Shown here piece by piece: positions 13,806 to 26,417 of a DNA stretch of 64,000 bases. The translations under genes were made by a program, and so were the position numbers. The number at the start of each line of letters is the position of its first letter. Positions within the stretch are counted from its first letter, which is position 1. Source of the DNA: Chlorokybus atmophyticus (lineage: Eukaryota; Streptophyta; Chlorokybophyceae; Chlorokybales; Chlorokybaceae); contig RHPI01002069.1 in assembly GCA_009103225.1 (NCBI GenBank), positions 1,400,329-1,464,328 on the forward strand, written 5' to 3'. Under the pieces are notes generated by a model, which was given only the letters and a program-made list of their open reading frames with translations, searched no databases and was not told the origin of the DNA.

Positions 13806-16800
13806 ATGGCTGCAGCCGCAGCGTTTCAGCGGTTGCAGCCGCTGGCGCTGGACACGGAGGAGGCTTTGCTGGCGCCCATTCCGCTCGGTCCTGCTCCCCA
13901 CCTCGTGCATGGAAAGCTGCAGAACGGTCTGACGTATTACGTCAGGTCAAACCCTAAACCCAAAAACCGAGCAGCGCTGGCACTCGCCGTGCGCGTCGGG
14001 TAAGCTCCTGCACCTGGCCGCGCTTCTTCAGCGTCGCATGCATGTTACTGTACAAGCAAATCTACCTCTGTTTCCGGAGGGTTATAGCCCCAGGTTATGG
14101 CCCCTGTGCATGGATCTGCGTAGATCTGGTGGCTGTTTAGGCTGTACGCTTGTTGAGGTTGTGCCCTTGTGTTTGTGACTGTATTCAGTTCCGTCGCGGA
14201 AACCGAAGAGGAACGTGGCGTGGCACACATTGTGGAGCATTTAGCCTTTTCTGCCACAGAAAGCTACGAGAACCACGATCTCGTCAAATTCCTTGAGAGC
14301 ATTGGGGCCGAGTTCGGTGCATGCCAGGTAAGGTTGTCTGGAGACGCGCAATGCATTGAGGAGCCTGTTGACATGATTGAGCTCGTAGTCAGTGGCGCAA
14401 TGTTTCAGTCGTGGATGTGTAGCATGTCAAGCGTTCGTGATGTATACGTTGCGCCAGAGCACTCTGCCGCCCGTCCTCTGACAAACAGCTGTCGCGTAGC
14501 TGATTTGTCCAAGCGGACGGCTGATAAATTGTCAGTGGTCTCTGTACTTTGTGATTAGAGCCTAATTACGCACTTGTATTGCAGAATGCTTACACTTCTG
14601 CTGATGAAACGGTGTTTGAGCTTTTCATTCCCATCGACAAGCCAGGCGTGCTCAAGCAGGCATTTTCTGTGCTGGCAGAATTTTCTACCAAGGTAATGCA
14701 GCATTTTGCGCTGCGGCTATTATCATATAAGTAGTGCCTAGATGTATGGTTGTGCATATTGTACCGAGCTGTATGCAAACCTTGGCGAACTTTTGCTGCA
14801 CAGGTGCGTGCCTCAGACTCTGATCTGGAGAAGGAGCGTGGGGCCGTGTTGGAAGAGTGGCGAGCCGGACGCGACTCCAGAGGACGGCTAGCTGAGGCCC
14901 ACTGGAAGCTGTCCATGGATGGATCTCGGGTATGTCAGCGTAGTTGTCCAGGCTGTCTGTTTCGACGTGCACTGTGGTGGGAGCATTGGCTTTGTCAGCA
15001 TGGTGTGTCTTTCAGTTTCATTGCTGTTCTACAGCTTCTGTGTACAGTAACAGCAAGCTGCAACACGTGAGAACAGCATGACTGAGCTCTGCATCAATGG
15101 TGTTCACATTGCCATTTTGCCATATGGAGTTGCCAGTATGCAGAACGCCTACCCATTGGTCTGGAGAAAGTGATACGGAATGTCAGTGGCGAGGTGGTGC
15201 GTGCTTTCTATCATCGGTGGTACAGGCCGGAGAACATGGCTGTTGTTGCCATTGGCGACTTCCCAGACCCGCAGGTACGAACGTGCAGGATTTTGTTTTC
15301 GCTGACAAATTGATAATGTTGTTACTTCTGTTGCAGGGGGTGTTGAACTTGGTCGAAGAATTATTTGGTTCACAGCAAGCTGATGGTGAGGCTGTCCCTA
15401 TACCCAGCTTTGGGTTTCCTCAGCGGACACAGCCTCGGTTTTCAGCCTTTGTGGATCACGAGGCAACAGAGGTGTGTTTGGTTGTGTATGGTACCAAGTT
15501 GTGTATGCTTGAATTATTGAAGTGCGTGATGACTGATGCCCAATTCGGTATCAGACTGCAGTACTTGTCAACTACAAGGCCCCTCGCAAGTTAATGAGTA
15601 CCATCAAAGATTACCAGCATTACCTGGCTAGTGAGATTTTCCAGATGGTGCTGAACCAGCGCTTCTTCAAGATTTGTCGACAACAGGATGCACCATTCTA
15701 CTCTGCTGTTGCGTCCACAGAGGACCCTGTACGGCCAGTGCAGGCATTTGGGTTGAGTGCTGTTCCTGAAGAGGGAAAGCCCTTGCCAGCTCTCAAGTGC
15801 ATGCTGATGGAGGTGAGCTTCCACAATATCAGTTTGCAGTTTGCATGCGCGCCCATGTCCATGGCCGTAATAGCACCGTACTACAATCTGGTCATTTACA
15901 GGTGGCTCGCATTCGGCTGCATGGCGTGTCAGAGCGAGAACTTGCTATTGCAAAGTCTCGCCTTTTGGCAGACATGGAGTCAGCTTACCTAGAACGCGAT
16001 CAGTCCCAGTCAACAGACCTTCGAGACGAGTATCTGCAGGTACGGAATATGGTTGCGCAATCGTACTTACAACGCAGTCATTCACTTTGACTGATTGCAG
16101 CACTTCTTGCGGGAGGAGCCAGTGCCCGGCATTGCATATGAAGCTCAGTTGGCCAAGACACTCCTTCCAGGTCTGTCGTGCTACATGCTACAGCCATTGC
16201 CAGTTGCAAGCACTGTCAGACCTGAGGTGGTACCTCTTCGCCATGTGCAGCGATAACCAGAAGCGAAGTGGCGACTTTTGCACAATTGTTTCGTCCAGAG
16301 TGTAATTGTGTGGTGAAGACGGTAGGCGCTTCGTATTAATGTATGTTGGTTGTTGCAGGGCTCCGTAGCAGATGAACTCACGCTGTGCTTCTCGTGGTTT
16401 GTTCTTGCAAACTTAGGTTTCCAATCAGCGGTGTGTTACGGAGGCTGAGCTTGCAGCTGTTCTTGACGAGGTGAAAGCCCTCGAGGAGGCTGGCAGTGTT
16501 GGAGGTTGGGCAGAGGATAGTGTTCCCGATGAGCTGGTTTCAACTCCGCCGGCACCAGGGTGAGCTTGGCAGAGCCTTGGCAGTTGCTGGTTGCAGCACT
16601 TCACCTGTCGCACTGTTTCCTACGTGATCTATATGTTACTTGTATGTGTTTGTTGTCGTTGTCTCAGTATGCTGTCTGTATACAAACAGCAAGGTGGAGC
16701 AGTCTATTGAGTATTCCGACATAGGAGTGCGAGAAGTACACCTAAATAATGGGATGCGCATATGCTTTAAGCCAACTGACTTTCTGGACGATCAGGTTCT

Positions 16801-19345
16801 TATAAGGTACTCATTGATGTTTGCCATTGCTCACTTCAAGCTGGTGCACAGCGATAGTGGAACATGTGATGGTATACGCGCAGCGGTTATGCGTTTGGCG
16901 GGCTGTCTGAGTTGCCGAAGCAACAGTTTCAAAGTGCGTCCATGGCCTCTGCTATAGCTGGAGAGATGGGAGTGTACGGTTTCAAGGTAAGCACAGGCAG
17001 GGCCTCGCGCCTTTTTGCGACGGTGCAGTATGAGCCAGCCCTGGTCAGGTTGACAGGATGCGCATCCTTTGGGATTGCAACATCTCTCCTGTTAACTGTT
17101 ACAGGACTGGTAAAGTAATCCGTCAGTCTGGTACAGATCAGCAACCAACCTGGTTGGACTTTTGTTTGCTGTATCTTCAGTATGGCCGACACATTAGCAT
17201 GTTACAGTATGTGTCCAGTTGATTCCGGGCTTCTCGTCCTGATTGCCACATCTGTGCAGCCTGCAGTGCTCTCAGACATGCTCGCTGGCAAACGATGTTC
17301 CGTGGGTACTAGTATAGGAGCTTACAAACGGACTTTTGGGGGCGATTGCTCACCATCAGACCTGGAAACTGCGCTGCAGGTAAGTCAACAGTGTATACAT
17401 GTTGCGCATTCGCCTGCATGTTCCTGACTACGTGTATTGCTTGTGCACAGCTGCTTTACCTGCTGTTCTCAACAAAGCGCAAAGCAGTGGAGAAAGAGCT
17501 TAAGTTGATTATGCGGATGACAAGGGAGGGCATTCTGGCCTCGCAACGGAATCCGTTCTACATGTTTTCGCAGCGCGTCAAATACATCAACTATGGCAAC
17601 TGTTATTATTTCAAGCCACTCACAGTGCAGGAATTTGACAAGATTGACCCTCACTATGCGTGCCAGTACTTTGATGACTGCTTCCGCAATCCCGCCGAGT
17701 TCACCGTGCTGGTTGTCGGGTGGGTGGGGGTGCCCAGNNNNNNNNNNNNNNNNNNNNNNNNNNNNNNNNNNNNNNNNNNNNNNNNNNNNNNNNNNNNNNN
17801 NNNNNNNNNNNNNNNNNNNNNNNNNNNNNNNNNNNNNNNNNNNNNNNNNNNNNNNNNNNNNNNNNNNNNNNNNNNNNNGGTTAACACGCATGAATGTCTG
17901 CGTTGATACATGCGTGCTTGGAATGTACTTGTGTGTCGGTGGGTGTGCTCCTGCACACCACGCCCTGACACACGCGTACGTCCGTGTATTAGTGCTGTGT
18001 GTGGGACATGTGTGCGTGTCACTGTGTGCGCACGAGTGTGACTGTATGGGTATGTATGTGTGTGTGTGTGTACTTACTCGATGTTTGTATTCTCGCAGAA
18101 ACATTGACATCGACGCAACACTTCCACTCTTCGAACTTTATCTTGGTGGTATTCAAGTACCTCCAGGTAGTCCGCCTCCGCGAAAGCCGGAAGACTTGAC
18201 ACCTTTGCCCTTCACGTTTCCAGATGGCATTTTGAAGGAGGACGTGCGATTGCCAATGGTGCACGCGCAAGGTGTCACCCAGATTACATTTCCCGTTGAG
18301 CTCACTTCTGGCAGCGAGCTTGAAGACTCCTTCTGGACGCTTTTCATGTGTCGAGCCTTGGAGACCAGGCTGTTGCGAACGCTGAGGTTCAAGTATGGTG
18401 AGATTTACACTGTGACCGTGTCTCCTTTCTTCGGTGGAGCCCCTCCTCGCAAACCAGGCATTTTGCGAGGTGACATGGCCATCAGTTTTACATGCGACCC
18501 TCAGAGCGCATCCAAGTTGGTGGACTTGGCACTCAATGAAGTAAGTGGAGGCCAGTATGGGCTGTTGAGCAACAACATGTGTCGCATGCTGACTGCGTTT
18601 AAGGAGCTTGCAACGGAGCACATTTACATTGTAGCCTTTGATCATGTACATTCATATCATTTGCTTACACCATGGTAACCGCAGCTGGAGGAACTACAGC
18701 ATAAGGGTCCGCTGGAAGGCGACGTGAAGACAGTTGTTGAGTTGGATGAGCGCGGGCATGAGATGGGTTTGCAAGAGAATGGGTACTGGCTTGACTTGCT
18801 GACAGCAGCATATCAGACGCGAGTCTATCGTGGCAACTTGAGTGACTCGTATCAGGTAATTGCTGCTCCAATATGCTGGTCTGGTCAAGCATGCAAGTTT
18901 GTCTCGATTCTTGCTTATGGCTGCTGCCGTGCTGACTATAAGTCAAACTTGACACGGTCATTGCAGGAACGCGATGCCAAAAGGAGGAGAGTTATTGGCG
19001 AGATGTCCAGTGACACTGTACGCGCAGCCATTTGCAGGCTTCTGCCCAATCCCTGTACGCAGCACTACACCGTGGTGACGCTTCTCCCGCAGCTATCCCT
19101 GTGGCACCGATCGCTTGCATCCCTCAGACGCACTTCAACAACACAGGTACATGCAGCAGGGGTGTTGTACAGTGTTGTGTGCTGGTTGTCAGTGGTTGTG
19201 CAGGTTGGCATAGTGCTTGATTATATGTTGGTTGTTAGGGCTGTACTCACTCGTATGTGCCACGTAGAAGCTGGTGCTTGCGGCGGCATTAACCGCAGTG
19301 ACTGCTATGGTCGTTACGCGATGGGTTCGGCAATCGAGGTCCTAG
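13806..19345 (+). CDS. M16 (insulinase/pitrilysin family) zinc metalloprotease with C-terminal membrane anchor
   Basis: A large multi-exon gene, first exon 13806-13999, joined at 14190 as VRVGSVAETEEERGVAHIVEH. The zinc motif HIVEH (HxxEH, 14226-14240) is intact, and the downstream glutamate region reads LEKERGAVLEEWRAGRD, so the first M16 domain should be active. Further marks are WYRPENMAVVAIGDF, a middle domain with VARIRLHGVSERELAIAKSRL, and a C-terminal M16 half with LRNLRFKYGEIYTVTVSPFF-like sequence near 18370-18430. This arrangement resembles plant and bacterial PQQL-type M16 peptidases of about 900-1000 residues. The final exon (about 19269-19345) encodes KLVLAAALTAVTAMVVTRWV followed by RQSRS and a stop, a single hydrophobic span with a basic tail. 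An N gap (17738-17878) lies in an intron, just after the exon ending EFTVLVVG. Localisation is not clear; no strong transit peptide is visible. Confidence 0.88.
17738..17878. other. Assembly gap (141 N)
   Basis: An unsequenced stretch flanked on the left by GGGTGGGTGGGGGTGCCC and on the right by TG/CA-rich alternating sequence (to about 18072). It lies in an intron of the M16 protease. Low-complexity G-rich and TG-rich flanks probably caused the break. Confidence 0.98.
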
Positions 19346-22123
19346 GTGGCAGCAGATTTTGTCAATTGTTGTAGCAATAATAAGTGCATCGACCTGTGAA
19401 GTAGACAATTGTACAATGCCTTGTCCATTGTATGCATCCCTGCCGAGTCGTATGCAGCATTACCTCGGCTTAGGTGTTACTGTTATTTGTTGCTCTGCAG
19501 TATTGCCGTTATCTACGGCAGTGTTGTGGTATGGACAGATTGGAGTCTACTGTCCAAGCCCTCTAGACCTGTGTAAACGTGCTGGTTTTAACAAATAGAT
19601 GTCAACAGCGGTCAGTGACATGCAAACATGTTGTTAAGGAAAACAGGTGGCAGTGCCCGGGCTCTGCGGAGTGTTCACAAGTAATGCTCTTTGTACATTG
19701 CCTATTCACCCACACTCACAACTCCATGTCTGGGTTTTATGCTGCAGCAGCCAAGCAAAACCAACCGTGAGCCCTCAGACCTCGGATGCGGCACTGGCAT
19801 ATCGTGTGACTGTGTGTGTGTGATGTTCAAAAGCCCTCTCTCTGCATATATTATGTCAAACAACCACACGGTCTCAGTGTCAAAGCTATGTTGCTAACCC
19901 AACAACAAGTCCAAGACAACCACAGCGCGAATGCACATCACATTACAACTACGCACGTCAGCTGCGCAAGCCTCGTGCCAAGAGCACTGCCACGTCCGAC
20001 ATGACGACCATGTGGTCGTCATAGGAGCAGGTTGCGGTGGTGGCCAACCTGGAGCTGCACACACGGCCGTTGTCGCTCTCTCCAACAGAGCCACGCCATG
20101 AGCCCGATGTAGACTACAGCCTGTAGTGCACAAGCAATCCGCTGCCTATGCATGGACACGAAAACCCAGACATATGTGTCGTATGCAACCCCCTGTGCTG
20201 GACTACACGGCGCACGCAGTCGATAATCAGCTCATGGAAAGAAGCTCCCAGGGTGCCAAACGTCTCCGCTGCCAATGGGATGAACTTGTCTCCTGGCGCA
20301 TGGTTACAATACTTCCGACACTGCGGCAACTCGGCTGCAAAGATGCAGCATGCATAGCATGCATGCAAGTCAACACACGTGCACACACATGCACACACAC
20401 GCTGACTAGCACGCACACGTCAACAGTAGTCATACACGTTCATCATCATCACCATTAACCTATACGCATGACCACCGGGCTATCGCTCACGACTACATCA
20501 CCTGTCACCACTACTACTTGGCTCTGTACCGGCAGCGCGTGTCTTGCGCGCTGCAGCGCGCCCAGGGCATCACCATCCTGGAGCGGGGGGCGGCAGTCGT
20601 TGCGGCAGTACCAGGCTGGGGCCCGGTCCAGACGGCGGCGCCAACGGCGGAAGCGGACGCTGTGCTGGCAGCTGCGGCAGTGTAGTTGTGTAGGCGTGCT
20701 TGCATGCCGCTGGCGTGCGTGTGAGTATGCTTGTGCAGTGATAGGCAGGGTTGACAGTACGTAGCTTGGTGTGACGATGTCGCTGTTAGTGTATGAGAGA
20801 CTACTTGCAACACTAACCACCGACATGTGTATGGTTCGGTATGGTGGCAGCCAGTATTTGCATCCCTGATGATGGATGTAGGAGTTGGTGTTAGCACACG
20901 TAGGCAGGGGCTGGCGCCATCCCCATCTCCCAACCCACCCACCCACCCACCAATCCTACAGCGTCCCCCACACCCACCTGTGGTGTGGCATTACCAGTTG
21001 CAGAGCCAGGGAGGGGAAAGCGCATGCAACTAACTGTCCCTGATGGTTGTGGAAACCAGAGCACTTAGCAAGGACAAACTACTAGTTGGCGTGGTTACTT
21101 GAACAAGGTCAAGACTTGTATCATGCACATATGCGCCGCCAGCAAGAGATATGCTATTTGCTGGCTGTTGGTGTTAGCTCTCTCAGTAGCACAGTAGAAG
21201 GTGTGGTGGTTATGGTTGTGATACATATGGACATCGGGTTATGCTTGGGTGGGGAAGGGTTGTATCTGATTTGCATGTGTGTGCGAGCATGTGGGTGTGG
21301 GGGTGCGTGGGTGTGGGTGCGTGTGCCTGCATGTGCGCGGGTGCTTACGCGTGTGTCTGCGTATAGTCCGTACTATTGTCTGCTGTTGTCATCTGGGTTG
21401 AGCACAACATTATCACCTTATACGTATAACTGTCGGTGTCGGTAGGAGAGAGCATGCACATCTGTGATTAAAGTATGCGCATGGTGCGGATCTTTGTATG
21501 AGCACCAGCGCAACTCAATAAGCTTTGATTGCAATGACAGTACCTACCACACGTCAACAACACTTGTATCTCTCCACACCGAAGTGATTGGGCGTCAATA
21601 ATAGAGACGGGCAAACAAGTTCAGGCGTGGTTGGTGTTGACTCGAAGCGCAGAGTACATGCAGTTGCAGAAGCGATACCTTCTGCCATCTAGCGGCAGAG
21701 ACCCATGGCACCATGAGCGAGGACTTCCGCAAGCTCCGCAATGTATGCGTAAAGGGCTATGTACACGCGAGCGCTGCTTACACTACTAGTTGTGAAGACA
21801 ATAGCACACACGTTTCAAGTGTAGCAACAGGTGGGTGCCTCACATCAATGCTTGACATGGTGGAAACGTGTGCCAACAGAGTGGACAGAGAAATGTGGCG
21901 CACGCAATGTAAGTACATGGCCGGATACAACGCCAGCTGCACTGGCCTGTCAGCAACATGTTCCTGCACAAATACGTGCTCCCAATTCCCCACTGCTGTA
22001 TACGCACAACTGTGTATGTTACTTGAACACCTCTGCTCAATTTCCCCCCATTCTGTTCTACCCAAAAATAGAGGTGTTTATCATCTGGGCAAAAACCCAA
22101 TGCATGTGCCGCAGCAACGCTGC
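19346..22123. other. Intergenic, repeat-rich region
   Basis: Convergent 3' flanks of the M16 protease and the MtnA-MtnK fusion. The sequence is rich in CA/TG and CACACG runs (20370-20440, 21270-21360) and has a (CCCA)n stretch near 20935-20952. A perfect inverted repeat with 10-bp arms lies at 20001-20022. Apart from a possible retroelement relic on the minus strand (20126-20416), I see no gene. Confidence 0.5.
20126..20416 (-). pseudogene. Possible degenerate retroelement fragment
   Basis: The minus strand reads APGDKFIPLAAETFGTLGAS with flanking HELIIDCVRRVVQ. A pattern like FxPLAxETFGxxxxx is often found near the C-terminus of reverse-transcriptase polyproteins of decayed retroelements in algal and animal genomes (family knowledge, recalled). 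No catalytic motif is present and upstream frames are broken, so this would be only a tail fragment. Other explanations remain possible. Confidence 0.3.
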
Positions 22124-25100
22124 TCATGATGGGGTGTAGACGCTTCCCGACTTTGCTGCTGAGGCTATCTCCTCAATGCTGGATACAGACGAGTGATGCA
22201 CAACAAGGTTGCGAGCAAACTGCAGCGCCCTTCTTTCACATATGGCGCGCTTGTCTGCATCCTGAATCGCTTCCAACTCCTCAACGTGCGCAATCCCAAC
22301 AAGGCGCCTGTAAGGTGCGATGCGTTACAAACCAGGGCGTACGTAGAGTGTGCATCTTCAACACAAGTTGCATTCGTAAACAGCCCACAATGGCATCATG
22401 CAAGATGGGGTACAACATGCTTGCGAACCACCAACCTGATCATTTCACAGGCGCCAAACCCGATGGAGTTCTGCAACAGCTGCCTCATGAACTTGGTCTG
22501 GCAAGCTTGCAACAGGGAGCCGTCCTTGTCAGTAGCAAAGAAGTCCTTTGGATACAGATCACCACGCGCTTGACTGCTCGTCCACAATGCCAAGAACTGC
22601 TTGCTGAATGACTGCCATGTCTCAATCAAAGCGTCCAGCAGCCATGCCTTCATCGCCTGATACACACACAATTTGTTAACACCAACCTGCCACATTGCGT
22701 GCAACTTTTAACATTCGCCACATGCGAGCGAGCAAACGCGAGTGAGAGCAGCGTTCACCTGTCGATCTCCTTGACTGCTTTCGTAGCCATCTTGAGCGAA
22801 GTAAGCAAGCAGTAAGTTGCCCAAAAACAGACCGATGTCAAAGCCCATGGGACCGACAAACGTGAACTCTGGATCAATGACAAACATAGAATCTTGTGTG
22901 GCCATGATCGATCCCGTATGTAAATCGCCATGAAGGAGTGCCTGCACCATTGGGACAAACCATTTTAGCTGAAACTCAAGGCGCGGAACAGGAATAGTAT
23001 GCACAAGCAACACACATATACATACCTGTGATTGCTCACAAAACTTGGCCTTAAGTGTGACTACTTGCGCCTTCAAAGCCGTGTCAGACCGCAAAGAGAG
23101 TGCGTCCTCATCCAACTGTGGCGATGTGTGCTGATTGTATTTTGCTGCATAGTATGGATCTGTGAAGATGACCTGTGCACCAGCATGCACCAACAAGATG
23201 AGCAAGTATTGTTGCAAAACCACATTACACACAATGACTGCACCTGTTCAGTAAGCCTGCACAGCTCCACATTGCCGCTAAACTGTGCAATGGCAGCGCG
23301 ATGCTTGGTGGTGTTGATGGCGAGCAACGAGGTGTGATACAATGTATTGGCCATATATGTTGCAATCTGATTGGGCAGCTTTGGGTACTGCACACCGCGC
23401 ACAAAGCCCTTCCGCAAGATTTCGTGTGGTGGTTTGATGTAGCGCATCGCTATGATGGAGTGCACTGCGTCGAAAAGAAACATCTCCGGGGTGTGCTCGG
23501 GACAGTGTTGTCGGTGTGCCGTCAAGCATGCAGCCTCAAAGTACACCCGCACGGGACTCAAAGGCCAGGTCTCACCAACACAGCGCACATACCTGGGAGA
23601 CAAACGTGGGTGACTACCTATTGCACTTTGAACCACAATGGTGTGGCTAGTTGGCTTGGTATTGCACACATCATTAGGAGATAAAGCCACTTAGGATAAC
23701 TGGAATGGAGCGCTATGCATGCATCCACTTACCCGAGGGCTTGTTTGAGAACAAGAGAACCGTCGGGGCCCTCAACAATGTACACGAAGTTGATGTTGCC
23801 ATCGCCAACCTCTTTGATCTTCCAACTAGTCGGGCTGCCACCAAGGCGCTGGGCAAGTGGCGGGTGCGTGCGGAGGAACAACATTACTGCGTCTGTTCCC
23901 TGAAGATCGCCACTGGTTTTGGCCATATCTTGAGCCGTATGCTCGGCATCGGAACCATTCACAAACGCCTTCAAGTCAAACTTGTGGGTTTTGTGCCGCG
24001 CAACACCGATATCTGTGATGATCCCGGTGATGTACTCTGCTGGCGTGACATCAAAGGCGGGGTTCCACACTCCAATGCCTTCTGCAGCCACCCTATCGCC
24101 ATACCTGCTACATCACTGCAGACTTTAGCAAGCTGGTAAAAAGCTGTGGTCTTATACCAGTTGCGACACCAACATGACAACGACCACAGATTTGTGTACC
24201 CGCCAAGTGTGTGCGTCAGCTCCTCGGGTTTTCTCTCCTCAACGATGATGGACGCACCACTCGGCATGTCGAGGTCAATAGTGGTTACGGGAGCTGCGAT
24301 GAAGAACGGCACCTGGTGTAAACCAGTGAGACACGCAAGGCAGCAATAACCAGTTTAGACCATGCACTTGTAAGATGTCACTTAACCTTGTGCGTGGCAG
24401 CGGCCACAGCCAGCTGGTAAGTTCCGATTTTGTTTGCTGTGTCGCCATTGGATGCAATTCTGTCTGCTCCTACCACAACCGCATCCACTTTGCCTGCTGC
24501 CATCAGTGCAGAAGCAGCAGAGTCCGCAATCAGGGTTGCTGGTATGTTGTCGTGCACCAGCTCGTACGCTGTCAGCCGGGAACCCTGAAGGTTTGCAGCG
24601 ATGTATGCGTGTTGAGCAAACTTGGGTGTGCTTTGTGACATACACACAAGGCCAAACAACAGCGTGCGCATTGAGTATTTACCTGATTATAAGGGCGAGT
24701 CTCTGTGCAGTATGCATGCTGAAGCTGCCCCTCAGCATGCAAAGCACGCACAACACCAAGTGCTGTTCCATATTGCGATGTAGCCAAGCTGTCAAGAGTG
24801 AATGGGTCACTATGCATGAACGACTGGGTGAGCAAACCCACCAACACATCAATGCAAGAGCTGCAATGCAGACTTCCTGCCGGCAGTGTTGCACAGGGCC
24901 TACACTGCCATCTAGGACGCCAACCAGCAGTCACTCACCTTCCAGTATTGCAGTGAGTGAGTACTTGCAGCCGGCCGTCCTTCCCACGACCGGCTGCAGC
25001 AGTGGCTGCGAGCATCGCAGCTGCGCCATGTTTGCCGATGGCTAAGTTAGCAGCAACGTCAGCTTGCAGCATCCCCTCAGCTTCAGCCAAGAACGTATCC

Positions 25101-26019
25101 ACCACAGCTTCCGCATTGCTGTTCTTTTCAGCCACCACGGCAGCCTTCAAGCGCGCAGCAGCCTCAGCCAAATTGACAGCTGTTGGCCGGCTGCATGCTA
25201 CAACAAATCAAGAAAGGTACACTCCAGCTGCTGGTTCATGCTTCCCTATAACAAGACCACATCACGCGTACCTTGTGACCAAGTAGTCCATTCGCTCGTG
25301 TATGTACTTGGATGCTGCAGCCGCTGTTTCAAATGCTTCCGGTCGGTTCACCAGCTCAACTGCCAACGACAGCACACCGGCGATTGCAATGGCGGGTGCA
25401 CCACGCACGACCATGTCATGGATGGCCTTCCTGCATGGTTGCACACGTTACAACGAGAACACTTCTCCACACTGCGGTCCCTCCTCATTATGAAGCAAGG
25501 AGCAAGTTCCTACCAGCCATCTCCTGCGTCGTTGATTGTTAACCATTCCGTCGTCAGCGGCAGTTTGCGCTGAATACACATAAAAGAGATAATGTGATGT
25601 GAGCAAAGTACTCTTTGCAGCATACAAGCAATGCAACTTGCCCTGATGACGGTTCGCATTGCCAATACCGCTCAGCACCGCCATACTTATGCAAACTGGC
25701 TGCAAGCATGCGCGTCTACGATGTTCAACTCTACAACCCTACAATGTACGAGTCGCACATGGCACGTAGCAGACAGACAAGACGCACAACAGCTGGCGGT
25801 TGCAAGTTGTAAGTTACAACCATTGAGCGCACTAGATATCGTCAACAACCAACTGCATGCAAGCACTGAACTGACACAACTCCTCACTTGGTCGAGCAGT
25901 TCCAGCGATCCGCGGCTGTAGCGTATAGCCAACAGCAGTGCGCCATATGCAGGGCCGTCTACCACAACAGCCTCCTCGGCAGCTACCGACGCTGCCGCCG
26001 CCGCCTGCTGGTCCGCCAT
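22124..26019 (-). CDS. mtnA-mtnK: Fused methylthioribose-1-phosphate isomerase (MtnA) - methylthioribose kinase (MtnK)
   Basis: One gene carries two consecutive methionine-salvage enzymes. MtnK phosphorylates 5-methylthioribose and MtnA isomerises the product to methylthioribulose-1-phosphate. The amino-terminal MtnA part starts at [11 protein letters not shown] (26019). It shows [20 protein letters not shown], the catalytic-Cys motif LTHCNTG (near 24957), [18 protein letters not shown], the catalytic-Asp motif [19 protein letters not shown] and the terminal [18 protein letters not shown]. The same uninterrupted exon (24091 to about 23735) then continues through a linker of about 55 residues into the MtnK start, [19 protein letters not shown]. 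MtnK marks follow: the catalytic loop [30 protein letters not shown], and the C-terminal [20 protein letters not shown], ending at TGA 22124-22126. All key residues I can check are present, so both activities should be intact. It is divergent from the GTP cyclohydrolase I gene. Confidence 0.9.
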
Positions 26020-26417
26020 GGCAGCACTGTGTGCGGGAGTCCGTTAACCCTGATCTCACCTTGTCTTTCGTGCACTAGCTTCAACCAATCCAGATCGGTC
26101 GGATGGCAACTCGTAAGTTACGACCCGTAGTAAAGCGCATGCCGTACACCCAACTCACGGCCACGTTTGCTGCGGGCGATGTGCGTGCCCGGTTGTGCAG
26201 ATGCCCGCTGTGCCGCAGTGCGCGGCACCAAGCCCTAGAATCGTCAGGCCAGCGTGGACCCGACGCGACGGCGGCGGCGGCGGACGAGGAGGCAGCGGAC
26301 GCCGACGACAGGCCGTTGAGGCTGCATAGAGAGTAGTTGAGGCAGGTTGTGGTGACGTGGCTGCTGGAATCAAGATCTGTTGTGTGGAGCTTGTTGCCCG
26401 AGGCTGCGGAGAACAGC
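26020..26417. promoter_or_regulatory. Shared divergent promoter region, MtnA-MtnK / GTP cyclohydrolase I
   Basis: About 400 bp lie between the start of the minus-strand fusion gene (26019) and the preferred ATG of GTP cyclohydrolase I (26418). The segment is GC-rich around 26240-26320 (GGCGGCGGCGGCGG near 26270) and has no TATA box that I can see. Both leaders must fit in it. Confidence 0.5.

Noticed and set aside
17593-18678. Single 361-codon frame through the N gap
   Set aside because: It reads through intron and Ns; the real M16 exons on either side are separate.
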